DNA of 64,000 nucleotides from Bacteroides ovatus (GCF_001314995.1 NZ_CP012938.1:6408490-6472489); one strand, 5' to 3'. Numbered from the stretch's first letter, positions 49,634 through 60,141 are shown. The notes: a model not told the origin generated them from the letters alone. A program made the numbers and translations.

Positions 49634-52600
49634 ATGGCCATGAAAATTCGAATATGTTTGTTAATCATACTAATGGGATTATTGTATCCGGGTTATATTA
49701 GCTCGCAAGAATCCCCTTATGTATTCCGCCAGATTGGAGTTGTCGAAGGATTACCGGATAACTATGTAAAAAGCGTTTTCCCCATTCCCGACGGACGTAT
49801 CGGTGTGCGAAGTACTGTGTTATTAAGCCTGTATGATGGTGCGAACTATTCAAATTTCCCTTTCAATATTCATGGCGAATATTCGATAGCATATAACCAT
49901 ATTATTCCCGAACAATATATTGATGCCGACAAACGTTTGTGGATGAAAGAACGCAAGAGCCTACGCGTCTTCGATTTGACTACCGAACAGTACATCTATA
50001 ACGTAGATTCTTTATTTCAACAATTCGGCTTAAAGGATAAAGTGGCGGACCTGATTATTGATTCAGAGAAACATTGTTGGTTTCTGACGCCGGGTTCCTC
50101 TGTCTATATGTACGATGCAGAGACAAAATCAATCGAACAGGTTTGTAGGAATGATGAGTTTATGGAATACTATGGAGGATTACTCGGAGTAGAAAGTCAT
50201 GGAAAATACAGTTGGATGGTTCATCAGAAAGGGGCTATCCGTTGCTACGATTTAGAAAAGAAACGTTTCGTGCATCAACTTGATTTCCTGAAAGACCAAC
50301 TGAAACCGGATGACCGTGTGGTTTTGAAGATACTCGATAATGGTGACTTTTGGTTGATGTGGGATCGTGGAGTAGGCTATTATGATGTCTATAATAAAAA
50401 ATGGAACCAAATTTCAGGTATCCAACTCGGACACTATTCATGGTTTACTTCTATGGATGTGGATAAAGGTGGAAATGCATGGGTAGGAACCGTTATCGAT
50501 GGATTCTATGTCATTGATATGCACAATTTCTCTGTAACCCGGACACTGGATATTCCTTTATTATCAGGTAATACAGTACGAAACGGTATTCAAAGCATCT
50601 ATTGCGACCGGGAAAATAATTCCGTTTGGATAGGACTTTATAATCAGGGAATGTGTTATTATCATCCCAGCATGAATAAAATAGTGCTGTACAATAAGAA
50701 GATGATAAATGGCGACTGGAAAGGAGAGGAAATCCGCTGTATGCTCGAAACATCTAAAGGAGAAATTCTGATGGGTACTACGCAGGGTGTCTATCGCTAT
50801 GAACCGGAGACTAAAAGCATGAACAGATTCTATCATGAATTCAGTCAGAAGAATTGCCGTGTACTTTATGAGGACAGCAAGAAGCGTGTTTGGGTCGGAA
50901 CATACCACGATGGGCTCTACTGCATAGATCATGGAAAGGTACAATCTTACGATTATCCCGATACGGATTATCAGAATGAATTGGATTTCAGTAATATCCG
51001 TGTCATGGTCGAAGATTCTTCCGGTCGATTGTGGGTAAGTATATATGGTGGTGTAGGATTATTCAATCCTGAAAACGGGCAAATAAACTTATTGTCCGAA
51101 CAGTTTCCCGAACTCAAAAAATATAAAGTAGCGAATGCATTGGCCATAGATAATCAATCCCGGTTGGTCGTAGGCAGTGATAACGGACTCTACATTTACG
51201 ATCCTGCAACGAATAAAATATGGATACCGGAGGAAGACGGCCAGGCTAATTCTATTTTCAATCAGGGAAGTATCAAGTATAATCAGATACTCAAAGACCA
51301 TGAGGGAACTTTATGGTTTGCTACACAATATGGCTTGAGCGTTTTGACTTACAATGGGCAAAGCTACACATTAGGGAAAGAAGAAGGTCTGTCTAAAGCT
51401 ATCCTGAACGTAGTGGAAGATAAGAACCATGATATATGGATTTCGACAGTCACTTCTATTTATAAGATAAAAGTAGACAGAAGAGCAGATAAATACAGCT
51501 TTCATGTAATCAGCTGTCTGTCGGAAGATGAAATCCGTCAGGATGATTTATATAGTTTCCCTTCGTTAATGACCAGGGACAATCAGCTTTTCCTGGGGCT
51601 GATGAACGGCTTTATTGCTTTCTCACCAGAAAACATGATAGATAATCAGTGCCTCAATCGTCCTCTGTTTACCTCATTCCGCTTGTTTAATGTTCCGGTT
51701 GTTTCGGGCGAAGCATATAACGGACGTGTCTTATTTGATAAAGCATTAAGTTATTCGGACGAAGTACAATTAAAATATGATGAGAACTATATCACACTTG
51801 AGTTTTCTGGTCTGAACTTCCCTAATCCTTCTCAAACCTCTTTCCGTTACCAACTGGAAGGATTTGACAAAGAATGGACGGAAACCCTTTTTGAGAATGG
51901 ACAAGGACGTGTGGTCTATAATAATCTCCCTTCGGGCGAATACATCTTCCGTGTGTCCGCTGCCGGAAACGACCGGATATGGGGACCGGAGTCTGCATTC
52001 AAAATTGTAATTCATCCCCCATTCTGGGATACACTGGCCGCTCGTATTTTCTATGCAATTTTAGTTATTCTCTTAATCTTCGGGCTGATCTACGTAATAA
52101 ACCGCCGCAACCGGCAGAAGATGATTCGTATGCAAGAAGAGGAAGCGTTGAAGCAGAAAGAAGAACTGGATCAGATGAAATTCCGCTTCTTCACAAATAT
52201 AAGCCATGAACTCCGCACTCCGCTGACATTGATTATCACGCCATTAGACATGGTGATACGTCGATTGACAGACGATGCGATGAAAAAGCAACTGAATACC
52301 ATCTATAAGAATGCTCAAAACCTATTGTCATTGGTGAATCAGCTACTCGATTTCCGCAAACTGGAAATGAAAGGAGAGAGGTTGCATCTGATGAACGGCG
52401 ATATGGAGGAATTTATTGTTTCTGCCTATAACAACTTCATGCCAATGGCAGTAGAGAAGCACCTTAACTTTGTGAACCAATCTGAACATAGAGCGCTTTA
52501 TATGTTCTTCGACCGGGATAAGGTACATAAGATTATGAATAATCTCTTGTCCAACGCCTTCAAATATACACCGCAGGGAGGCACAGTGAACTTACAGCTC

Positions 52601-53716
52601 GCGACAGAAGAGATAGAAGAAAGAAACTACGTGAGAATATCCGTATCTGATACTGGAATCGGAATATCCGAATCAGACCTTCCTTATATCTTTGACCGTT
52701 TCTATCAGGTAGGAAATGAAGGGGACGAAAAAATAGGCAGTGGCATCGGACTTCATTTGGTAAGGGAATATGTAAATATACATGGTGGCCGTATTAAAGT
52801 GGACAGTCAGATAGATCGTGGATCAGTATTCACCGTTTGGTTGCCGATGGACCTGAAACCGGAACCGAACGAACTGCCGGAAGAAATCATCGGAACGGAA
52901 ACACCAGACATTAAAGAGAAAGAAACCACTACATCTACAGTCGATGATAACCTGAAGAAACTGTTGTTAGTGGAGGACAATCAGGAATTCCGTACTTTCC
53001 TGAAAGAACAGTTAGAAGATTTTTATCAAATCATTGAAGCGGCAGACGGCGAGGAAGGAGAGCGAAAAGCGATAGAGGAAAATCCGAACCTGATTATCAG
53101 CGATATTATGATGCCGAAAGTAGACGGTATCGAACTTTGCCGTCGGATCAAGACGAACGTGCAGACTTCCCATATACCTGTGATATTATTGACAGCCCGT
53201 ACTGCCGATGATATCAAGATTAACAGCTATGAAGTAGGAGCAGACTCTTATATGTCGAAACCTTTCAACTTTGATATGCTGATGGTACGCATTGAAAAGC
53301 TGATAGAGCAGCAGGAAAAGAGAAAACAGGAATTCCGTAAAAACATAGAAGTAAATCCGAGTGCTATCACCATTACTTCAGTAGACGAACAGCTCATACA
53401 GAAGTGTCTGGAATACATAGAAAAGAACATGGACAATCCGGAATATGGCGTAGAAGAATTGAGTGGCGATTTGGGTATGGTGCGTATGAGCCTTTACCGT
53501 AAGCTACAATCCATCACCGGACATACACCGACAGACTTTATTCGCAGCATCCGTTTGAAACGGGCGGCACAATTATTACAAGGAAGTCAGTTGCCGATTG
53601 TTGAAATAGCGAACCGGGTAGGATTCAGTTCACCCAGCTATTTCTCGAAGTGTTTTAGAGAAATGTTCGGTATGCTTCCCAAGCAATATGCCGAGGAATC
53701 GGGAAGAAAAGAATGA
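49634..53716 (+). CDS. Hybrid two-component system regulator (HTCS) of the PUL
   Basis: 1360 residues from ATG 49634 (ATG 49640 is also possible; an upstream TTG lacks support). In order: a signal/anchor segment; a periplasmic sensor of Reg_prop-type beta-propeller repeats (about 30-690; EDSSGRLWVSIYGG, EGTLWFATQYGLSV); a Y_Y_Y domain (about 700-785); a membrane helix (about 796-820); HisKA with phospho-acceptor His858 (NISHELRTPL); HATPase (NNLLSNAFKYTP, DTGIGIS, GSGIGLHLV); a receiver with Asp1157 (ISDIMMPKVDG); and an AraC-type HTH at the C-terminus. It binds an oligosaccharide in the periplasm and activates PUL transcription. The gene lies between the first lyase and the SusC/D genes. Confidence 0.95.
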   Translation: MAMKIRICLLIILMGLLYPGYISSQESPYVFRQIGVVEGLPDNYVKSVFPIPDGRIGVRSTVLLSLYDGANYSNFPFNIHGEYSIAYNHIIPEQYIDADKRLWMKERKSLRVFDLTTEQYIYNVDSLFQQFGLKDKVADLIIDSEKHCWFLTPGSSVYMYDAETKSIEQVCRNDEFMEYYGGLLGVESHGKYSWMVHQKGAIRCYDLEKKRFVHQLDFLKDQLKPDDRVVLKILDNGDFWLMWDRGVGYYDVYNKKWNQISGIQLGHYSWFTSMDVDKGGNAWVGTVIDGFYVIDMHNFSVTRTLDIPLLSGNTVRNGIQSIYCDRENNSVWIGLYNQGMCYYHPSMNKIVLYNKKMINGDWKGEEIRCMLETSKGEILMGTTQGVYRYEPETKSMNRFYHEFSQKNCRVLYEDSKKRVWVGTYHDGLYCIDHGKVQSYDYPDTDYQNELDFSNIRVMVEDSSGRLWVSIYGGVGLFNPENGQINLLSEQFPELKKYKVANALAIDNQSRLVVGSDNGLYIYDPATNKIWIPEEDGQANSIFNQGSIKYNQILKDHEGTLWFATQYGLSVLTYNGQSYTLGKEEGLSKAILNVVEDKNHDIWISTVTSIYKIKVDRRADKYSFHVISCLSEDEIRQDDLYSFPSLMTRDNQLFLGLMNGFIAFSPENMIDNQCLNRPLFTSFRLFNVPVVSGEAYNGRVLFDKALSYSDEVQLKYDENYITLEFSGLNFPNPSQTSFRYQLEGFDKEWTETLFENGQGRVVYNNLPSGEYIFRVSAAGNDRIWGPESAFKIVIHPPFWDTLAARIFYAILVILLIFGLIYVINRRNRQKMIRMQEEEALKQKEELDQMKFRFFTNISHELRTPLTLIITPLDMVIRRLTDDAMKKQLNTIYKNAQNLLSLVNQLLDFRKLEMKGERLHLMNGDMEEFIVSAYNNFMPMAVEKHLNFVNQSEHRALYMFFDRDKVHKIMNNLLSNAFKYTPQGGTVNLQLATEEIEERNYVRISVSDTGIGISESDLPYIFDRFYQVGNEGDEKIGSGIGLHLVREYVNIHGGRIKVDSQIDRGSVFTVWLPMDLKPEPNELPEEIIGTETPDIKEKETTTSTVDDNLKKLLLVEDNQEFRTFLKEQLEDFYQIIEAADGEEGERKAIEENPNLIISDIMMPKVDGIELCRRIKTNVQTSHIPVILLTARTADDIKINSYEVGADSYMSKPFNFDMLMVRIEKLIEQQEKRKQEFRKNIEVNPSAITITSVDEQLIQKCLEYIEKNMDNPEYGVEELSGDLGMVRMSLYRKLQSITGHTPTDFIRSIRLKRAAQLLQGSQLPIVEIANRVGFSSPSYFSKCFREMFGMLPKQYAEESGRKE

Positions 53717-53745
53717 CATTGTGCTTGTGTTTGTAGTTTAATTAT

Positions 53746-53753
53746 TACATTTG
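53746..53753 (+). promoter_or_regulatory. -7 box of the small lipoprotein gene
   Basis: TACATTTG, an exact TAnnTTTG, 78 bases before the ATG at 53831. Confidence 0.5.
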
Positions 53754-53830
53754 CGCTGAATAAGTGAGATAATTGTAAGATCTTGTTCACATTGGGGCAG
53801 AAGAAGTTTTATTTTATAATATATATTGAT

Positions 53831-54205
53831 ATGAAAGTATTAGTTTTAATTTTGTTGGTAGGAGGTTTGATGTTATCCTCTTGCGGAGGTAGCAGTTCAA
53901 AAAATAATGCAAATGTTAAGGAGGTAAATCCTGCAGATACCATCTATTTGGGAGACTTACGTGAAAAATTTGCAAATGATAGTGTTTTCTTTAAAATAGT
54001 GGCACCGGATTTGATGTTGATGGATTATCAGTATCTTTGGGCAGTAACAGAATCGGAAGCAGTAGAGAAAGGACTGACAAAAGAATACTATAAACGTGTG
54101 AAGAAAGAAATCACCGATACGAATGAAGCGATCAAAAGAGGTGTAATGAAAGGTGCGAACGTAAAACGTATACCGGATTTCCAGGCATCACAGGAAAATA
54201 AATAA
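53831..54205 (+). CDS. Small lipoprotein of unknown function
   Basis: 124 residues from ATG 53831, chosen because the lipoprotein signal (MKVLVLILLVGGLMLSSC, Cys18) begins there. The mature part is a helical, charged protein without a recognised domain (VNPADTIYLGDLREKF, KEYYKRVKKEITDTNEAIKRG). It lies after the HTCS and is closed off by hairpins, so it appears to be its own unit. Confidence 0.65.
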   Translation: MKVLVLILLVGGLMLSSCGGSSSKNNANVKEVNPADTIYLGDLREKFANDSVFFKIVAPDLMLMDYQYLWAVTESEAVEKGLTKEYYKRVKKEITDTNEAIKRGVMKGANVKRIPDFQASQENK

Positions 54206-54216
54206 TGAATCCTTCC

Positions 54217-54234
54217 GGATGAAAGCTTTCATCC
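54217..54234. repeat. 18-bp perfect palindrome
   Basis: GGATGAAAGCTTTCATCC is palindromic over all 18 bases. In RNA it could fold only with a 4-base loop, and no U-tract follows. A protein-binding site or RNA end structure is possible. Confidence 0.6.
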
Positions 54235-54250
54235 ATGCAAATATAAGAAC

Positions 54251-54286
54251 AGGGGAGTCGTCAAATGTAACGACATCCCCTTTTTT
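54251..54286 (+). terminator. Terminator after the small lipoprotein gene
   Basis: AGGGGA-TCGT pairs with ACGA-TCCCCT (one bulge), followed by TTTTTT. Confidence 0.75.
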
Positions 54287-54370
54287 ATTGGTGTAACGGT
54301 TAGATTTATCCCGATGAAATGGGAAGTTTTTGCAAAAATACACGCTTGTTACGATAGTTTTGTTATCTGT

Positions 54371-54412
54371 TACTTTTGTGGTATTTGAATTTGAAACTTG
54401 TTCCTACTTTTG
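54371..54412 (+). promoter_or_regulatory. Promoter region of the ECF sigma gene with two -7 boxes
   Basis: TACTTTTG occurs at 54371-54378 and again at 54405-54412. A TTTG at 54384-54387 lies 17 bp before the second box and can be its -33. The ATG is at 54443. Confidence 0.6.
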
Positions 54413-54442
54413 TATCATCGTTAAACGGATAAATTTAATGCC

Positions 54443-54973
54443 ATGAATAAACAGCAAGCTACATTTGACGACTTCTTCTCTGAATGCTATCTTAAATATA
54501 AGGAGTATATCAAGAACTATATCGCTATCCGCATTTGCCATCCGCATGAAGCGGAAGATTTGGCACAGGATGTCTTTGTCCGCTTATGGGAACACAGGGC
54601 ATTCGTGAACAAAGATACAGTCTGGTCTTTGCTTTTTACCATCGCTCGCAATATAGTAACCGATAAAATCCGTCGTTATTATAAACAGGAAGATTTCGTC
54701 GCCTACATATATAATAGGATGGAAGACACCAGTCGGAATACCACAGAAGATACCATTCATTTTCGTGAACTAAAGAAGATGCATGACCAGGTTATGGAAG
54801 CTCTTCCTGTTAAACGCCGTCAGATTTATGAACTTAGTTTCAATCATGAACTCTCTTGTCCTGCCATTGCAGGAAAGCTGTCCTTATCTCCCCGTACAGT
54901 AGAATGTCAATTATTACTGGCTCGTAAAACGGTTCGTACTTATTTGAAAAATGAATTCTCCAAAGTCGGTTAA
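54443..54973 (+). CDS. ECF sigma factor directly upstream of SusC, no anti-sigma gene visible
   Basis: 176 residues with region 2 (about 15-85; HEAEDLAQDVFVRLWEH) and region 4 (about 115-170; SCPAIAGKLSLSPRTVECQL). It is of the FecI-like Bacteroidetes group. Unlike the pair at 7177/7837 no FecR gene follows: the SusC gene starts 53 bp after its stop. That SusC also lacks the STN domain needed for FecR signalling. The sigma factor may therefore be constitutively free, held by a factor encoded elsewhere, or controlled transcriptionally by the HTCS. Confidence 0.9.
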   Translation: MNKQQATFDDFFSECYLKYKEYIKNYIAIRICHPHEAEDLAQDVFVRLWEHRAFVNKDTVWSLLFTIARNIVTDKIRRYYKQEDFVAYIYNRMEDTSRNTTEDTIHFRELKKMHDQVMEALPVKRRQIYELSFNHELSCPAIAGKLSLSPRTVECQLLLARKTVRTYLKNEFSKVG

Positions 54974-55026
54974 ATACCAGATTCGGAAAAACACATATTA
55001 ACTTTAACAATTTATTTAATAGTATT

Positions 55027-58000
55027 ATGGAAATTAAATCCAAATTCTTATGTTCAAAAGGAGTCGCATTGGCTTTCGCCATGCTGCTGGGTGGTTCGCC
55101 CGGTGTATTGCTCTATGCAAATGATTCTGTAGAAGAGAGTTTGATGGTAGTCCAGACGGGCCGCATCATCAAAGGACTTGTGACAGATGCGAATGGTGAA
55201 CCACTGATTGGTTGTAATGTAGTGGTCATAGGAAGCAATGCAGGAGTAATTACCGATATTGACGGTCGGTTTACGCTGAATATTCCTGCTGATGCCAAAC
55301 AGATAAAAGTTAGCTATATCGGATATGTAGATCAGATTATTAACCTTCATGGCCGCTCTGATTTTAAAGTGGTATTAAAGGAAGATAATAATGCACTGGA
55401 CGAGGTTGTTGTAGTGGGTTATGGCACGCAGAAAAAAGCGACGTTGACAGGGGCGGTAGAACAAATTGGTAGCCAGGTATTGGAAAGTCGTGCCATTACC
55501 AATGTCGGTGCTGCTCTGCAAGGAGCCACTCCGGGTTTGGTAGTCACTCGTTCTTCCTCACGTCCGGGTAATGAAGGTTTAAATTTCCAGATTCGTGGTC
55601 TGACATCTGTCAATGGCGGTAGTCCGTTGATTATTGTGGATGGAGTACCCGTATTGAATTCAGAGTCATTCCAAAATCTAAACTCGGATGATATTGAGAA
55701 TATTAGTGTATTGAAAGACGGTTCAGCTTCCATTTATGGGGCGAAAGCAGCTAATGGCGTTATCTTGGTTACTACCAAAAAAGGTAAAGGCAAGACAACG
55801 GTTGATTATGGCTTCAATATGCGTTTCACTACCAATGGTATTATGGCTTTCTCTCCCAGTATGCAGGAATATGCTTCCATGTGGCTGGAAGCCAATAAAG
55901 AAATGCCGGAACATGACTGGTGGGGCTGGGGAGAAGAAAACCTGAAGAAGATGGCTCAAGGCATTGAAGGTATTTATGAGTCGACTGTAGCCGATTGGGG
56001 TACGATGTTCGTTGGTAATGCCAATCGCCTGGATGAATTGTTTGCCCGCCGTTATTCTTACCAGCATAACTTGAGTGTAGCAGGTTCTACGGATAAATCC
56101 GATTACCGCATTTCATTAGCTTATGCTGATAACCAGGCTAATCTGGCTACAGCCTATGACGGACAGAAACAGTTGAACTTGCGCTTAAACTACGGCATCA
56201 AATTGACTGATTGGTTCAAACTGGAGACTTTAGCCAGTATGATTAAAACAAATACCGAAACACCCACACATGGTATCGACCGTACACTTTACGGAAACGA
56301 TGCTCCGTTTTTCCCGGCAAAAAATCCCTATGGACAATGGTACGCTAACTTCGGTAATGTAGGTGATCGCAATGCGGCAGCAGCTACAACGGATGGTGGA
56401 CGTGACGAGAGAGAGAAGTTGACTACTCGTGTCGATTTTAAAGCATTGGTGGATATTTGGAAAGGAATCACTTTCGAGGGTACTGCTTCATTTCAAAATG
56501 AGGAATATCGCAGAGAACGCTATTCGCTTCCGGTACAGTGTTACAATTGGTTCGGCGAGCAGACGGCGAAGTTAGTATATGAAACAACACAAACCCTTAG
56601 TACTCCGCAAGATGTGCTGAATTTTAAAGATTCCCATCAGCCGGGATATTTGGTACAGGCAAATAATGCCCGGTATCAGTACTATTCAGGGTTATTGAAA
56701 TATAAGCGTACATTTGCCGAAGTACATAATATAGATGCTATGTTCGGCATCAATGCCGAGAAATGGGTGACTAAGAAAGTTGTTACCGCCCGTGAGAAGT
56801 TTGAGGATGCCGGAATTTACGATTTGAATTTGGCTACGGGTACACAGGGTAACGGTGGAGGAAAGACTCATAATGGTACCTATTCATATATTGCCCGTTT
56901 GAATTATAACTATGCGGAAAAATATATGGTTGAATTGATGGGGCGTCGTGACGGAAATTCCAAGTTTGCTCCCGGTTATCGTTTTAAGAGCTTCGGTTCC
57001 GTTTCTTTGGGCTGGGCGTTCTCGGAAGAACAATTTGTAGAATTTCTAAAGCCAGTTCTTTCTTTTGGTAAGCTGCGTTTAAGTTATGGTAGCTCAGGTA
57101 ATGATGTTGGGCTGGGCGATTACGATTATGTATCTACTGTTTCTCTTGGGACGGCCGGTTTTGGAACTATACCTGCCAACCAGGTATCTTCAGGTTTTGG
57201 CGGTTTAATTTCTTATGACCGTACTTGGGAGAAAGTTTCACAAAAAAACTTCGGTATCGATCTTAACTTTTTCGATAATCGTTTGAAAGCTACATTCGAT
57301 TATTTTATAAAAGATAATACCGGTATGTTGGTGAATGTCACCTATCCGGGCGTATTAGGAGGTAAATCTCCTAAAACGAATAGTGGTCATTTGAATGTAA
57401 AAGGTTGGGAATTCACTATTGGATGGCGCGATCAGATTAAAGACTTTTCTTACTATGCCAACTTTAATATTGGTGATACAAAGAGTCTGTTGAAAGAGAT
57501 GGAAGGAGCAGATTCTTATGGGGCTGGTTGGAATGCAGCTGTGAATGGGTATCCATTGAATTCGTACTTCCTTTATCGCACAGATGGTTACTTTAAAGAT
57601 CAGGCAGAAGTAGACCGCTATTATGCACTCTATGGAGAGGGTAAAGAAGATTTGACTGGTGTAGGAGCAGGAAGTGCAAGCCGGTTGCGTCCAGGTGATA
57701 CCAAACGTTTGGATTTGAATGGTGATTATAAGATTTCCGGTGCAGGGAATGAAAATAGCGATTTGCAATATCTCGGTGACTCCAATCCACATTTTGTTTT
57801 CGGTTTCACACTGGGAGGATCATGGAAAGGTATTGATGTGAACGCAATGTTCCAAGGTGTCGGCAAGCAGTATGTTATCCGTAATGACTGGATGGCTTAT
57901 CCTTTTCAAACACGTACTGCCAATCAGAACCCGACATATTTGGGAAAGACATGGACAGAGAGCAATCCGAATGCTGAATTCCCTCGCTTGACTACCAATG

Positions 58001-58275
58001 CGAATCTCGCACGCTGGAATTATCAGAATAACGACTTTATGATGCAGAATAACCGCTATATCCGTTTGAAAACATTAATAGTCGGCTACACATTGCCGCA
58101 GATATGGACGCGCAAGGTGAAACTGGAAAAAGTGCGTGTTTACTTCTCTGGTAATGATTTATGGGAAGCTACCAGTATTCGAGACGGTTTCGACCCGGAA
58201 ATGGGAGCAGCCTCCAACAACAGTGGATACCCGTTTGCACGTACTTGGTCGTTCGGTCTGAACATCACTTTATAG
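55027..58275 (+). CDS. SusC-like TonB-dependent transporter of the PUL
   Basis: 1082 residues with a signal peptide ending near residue 31 (LLYAN). A carboxypeptidase-regulatory-like domain follows (about 45-118; GLVTDANGEPLIGCNVVVIG), then a TonB-box-like segment (DEVVVVGYGTQKK), the plug (about 130-245; GLNFQIRGLTSVNGGSPLIIVDGVPV has its typical features) and the barrel, ending ARTWSFGLNITL. There is no STN domain, so it is a pure importer. With SusD (58309) it should form the outer-membrane glycan-uptake complex. Confidence 0.95.
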   Translation: MEIKSKFLCSKGVALAFAMLLGGSPGVLLYANDSVEESLMVVQTGRIIKGLVTDANGEPLIGCNVVVIGSNAGVITDIDGRFTLNIPADAKQIKVSYIGYVDQIINLHGRSDFKVVLKEDNNALDEVVVVGYGTQKKATLTGAVEQIGSQVLESRAITNVGAALQGATPGLVVTRSSSRPGNEGLNFQIRGLTSVNGGSPLIIVDGVPVLNSESFQNLNSDDIENISVLKDGSASIYGAKAANGVILVTTKKGKGKTTVDYGFNMRFTTNGIMAFSPSMQEYASMWLEANKEMPEHDWWGWGEENLKKMAQGIEGIYESTVADWGTMFVGNANRLDELFARRYSYQHNLSVAGSTDKSDYRISLAYADNQANLATAYDGQKQLNLRLNYGIKLTDWFKLETLASMIKTNTETPTHGIDRTLYGNDAPFFPAKNPYGQWYANFGNVGDRNAAAATTDGGRDEREKLTTRVDFKALVDIWKGITFEGTASFQNEEYRRERYSLPVQCYNWFGEQTAKLVYETTQTLSTPQDVLNFKDSHQPGYLVQANNARYQYYSGLLKYKRTFAEVHNIDAMFGINAEKWVTKKVVTAREKFEDAGIYDLNLATGTQGNGGGKTHNGTYSYIARLNYNYAEKYMVELMGRRDGNSKFAPGYRFKSFGSVSLGWAFSEEQFVEFLKPVLSFGKLRLSYGSSGNDVGLGDYDYVSTVSLGTAGFGTIPANQVSSGFGGLISYDRTWEKVSQKNFGIDLNFFDNRLKATFDYFIKDNTGMLVNVTYPGVLGGKSPKTNSGHLNVKGWEFTIGWRDQIKDFSYYANFNIGDTKSLLKEMEGADSYGAGWNAAVNGYPLNSYFLYRTDGYFKDQAEVDRYYALYGEGKEDLTGVGAGSASRLRPGDTKRLDLNGDYKISGAGNENSDLQYLGDSNPHFVFGFTLGGSWKGIDVNAMFQGVGKQYVIRNDWMAYPFQTRTANQNPTYLGKTWTESNPNAEFPRLTTNANLARWNYQNNDFMMQNNRYIRLKTLIVGYTLPQIWTRKVKLEKVRVYFSGNDLWEATSIRDGFDPEMGAASNNSGYPFARTWSFGLNITL

Positions 58276-58308
58276 TAGCTATGGAAAATTAAATACAGAA
58301 TAGAAGAT

Positions 58309-60105
58309 ATGAAAAAGATAACGAACTATATATTAATTTGCACCTGCGCATTGGGATTTTCTTCATGCGTGAATACGTTCCTTGACTTGGAACCACTGGA
58401 TGCCAAGACAGATGTGATTTATTTCAAAACTCCGGAGCATTTCCGTGAATATGCTAACGGGCTTTACGGGCAATTATTGGGATGGCAGTCTTCCTATGGA
58501 AGTATATTCGATCACATGGATGCGGCATCCGATCTTTCTACTTGTTTCAGATATTCGTATGGTGTGGGGACCGGTGTGATGGGAGTTCCTAATGACGATA
58601 GCCGTTGGGGTAATTGCTATGGTAATATTCGTGCCACTAATCACATGTTTGAAAGAGCAGTTTCTTCCTATACAGGTAATTTAGCGGATATTAAAAAAGA
58701 ATTAGCCGAAGGTCATTTTTTCCGTGCCTATAACTATTTTTACTTATTGAAGTTTTTTGGTGGAGTGCCTGTCGTTACGAAAGTTCTCGACGTGACTTCA
58801 CCGGAGTTATATGGAAAACGTAACAGCCGTTATGAGGTTGTCAACTTGATTCTTTCCGATTTGGATGAGGCTATTGCAGGGTTGCCGTTGGAACAGAATA
58901 TAACCTCTGCCGACAAAGGTAAAATCAGCAAACAGGCTGCACAGGCATTTAAGGCTCGCGTGTTACTTTATGAAGCTACCTGGCGTAAGTACAATGGCAC
59001 TTCTACTGATTTTGAAGGTTCTGCCGGTCCGGCTTCCGATCAGGTAAATGCTTTTCTGGAAGAATCCGTTCAATTATCCGAAACAGTGATGGGAGATGCT
59101 GCTTATTCCCTTTGGAATTATAACAATGTTGCAGCTATGAGAAATATGAGCAATCGTTACCTGTTTAATATTGAAGAAGAAGCCAGTAATCCTGCCGGTG
59201 CCGGAAGAGCGACGAACAAGGAATTTGTCATCGCTTCTGTATATAGTCAGGAAACGCGTAAAGGACAGGTAGATTTGAATCAGGTGATTTATACGGATAT
59301 GCGTCCCAGCCGGAAATTGATTGATATGTTTTTATGCACTGACGGGCTTCCGGTCAGCATGTCTGATAAGTTCCAGGGATATAAGAATCCGGGGGACGAG
59401 TTTCAGAATCGGGATTTCCGTTTGACTTCTTATATAGGTTCATATGCTACGAGCCTGACAGTTGAGAACTGTGGGTATGGTGTTTCCAAGTTTGCTATTA
59501 CCGATATTCAACGCCAAAGTAAAGATGAATCGGCCAATTATCCGGTACTTCGGTTGGCAGAAGTATACTTGAACTATGCCGAAGCTGTGATGGAACGCTA
59601 TGGTGAAATATCAGATGACCAGTTGAATAAGTCGATAAATAAAATCCGTGCCCGTGCGGGAATTGCTAACCTAACAAATGCATTGGCAAAGCGAATTCAG
59701 GAAGGAGTGCCGGCAAATGCGAGTAAGACAGTCAATCAGGTAATGTTGGATGAGATCCGCCGTGAACGTGCTTTGGAACTCTATATGGAAGGTTTCCGTT
59801 GTGACGATCTGAAACGTTGGGGTATTGCGGAGAAGAATCTGAATGAGTCTCGTTGCGGTGCGGTAGTAGGTAATGCCAGCTATCCGACGGCATTTATAGA
59901 CGAAAACGGGAATGCTACCAGTGCTTTCAATCCGGCTATCTTTACGAAGGGGACGGAAGAAGTGGAAACAGGTAAAGGCAAATTACCTTGTGTAGTGCTC
60001 CTCAAATCATCCGACTGCGCATTTACTAAGGGAGATTATTTGTGGGCGATTCCAAGAAATCAAATCAACCTGAATTCAAATCTGGTACAAAATCCGGGAT
60101 ATTAA
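58309..60105 (+). CDS. SusD/RagB-family surface lipoprotein of the PUL
   Basis: 598 residues with a lipoprotein signal (Cys20, GFSSC). Longer than the SusD at 14166. It carries SusD-like N-terminal helices (AEGHFFRAYNYFYLLKFFGG) and the C-terminal RagB/SusD motif ERALELYMEGFRCDDLKRWG. It should be the glycan-binding lid of the SusC at 55027, whose gene ends 33 bp upstream. Confidence 0.95.
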   Translation: MKKITNYILICTCALGFSSCVNTFLDLEPLDAKTDVIYFKTPEHFREYANGLYGQLLGWQSSYGSIFDHMDAASDLSTCFRYSYGVGTGVMGVPNDDSRWGNCYGNIRATNHMFERAVSSYTGNLADIKKELAEGHFFRAYNYFYLLKFFGGVPVVTKVLDVTSPELYGKRNSRYEVVNLILSDLDEAIAGLPLEQNITSADKGKISKQAAQAFKARVLLYEATWRKYNGTSTDFEGSAGPASDQVNAFLEESVQLSETVMGDAAYSLWNYNNVAAMRNMSNRYLFNIEEEASNPAGAGRATNKEFVIASVYSQETRKGQVDLNQVIYTDMRPSRKLIDMFLCTDGLPVSMSDKFQGYKNPGDEFQNRDFRLTSYIGSYATSLTVENCGYGVSKFAITDIQRQSKDESANYPVLRLAEVYLNYAEAVMERYGEISDDQLNKSINKIRARAGIANLTNALAKRIQEGVPANASKTVNQVMLDEIRRERALELYMEGFRCDDLKRWGIAEKNLNESRCGAVVGNASYPTAFIDENGNATSAFNPAIFTKGTEEVETGKGKLPCVVLLKSSDCAFTKGDYLWAIPRNQINLNSNLVQNPGY

Positions 60106-60141
60106 TCATTCAATCGTTTAACGTATAATACCATAGATTAT

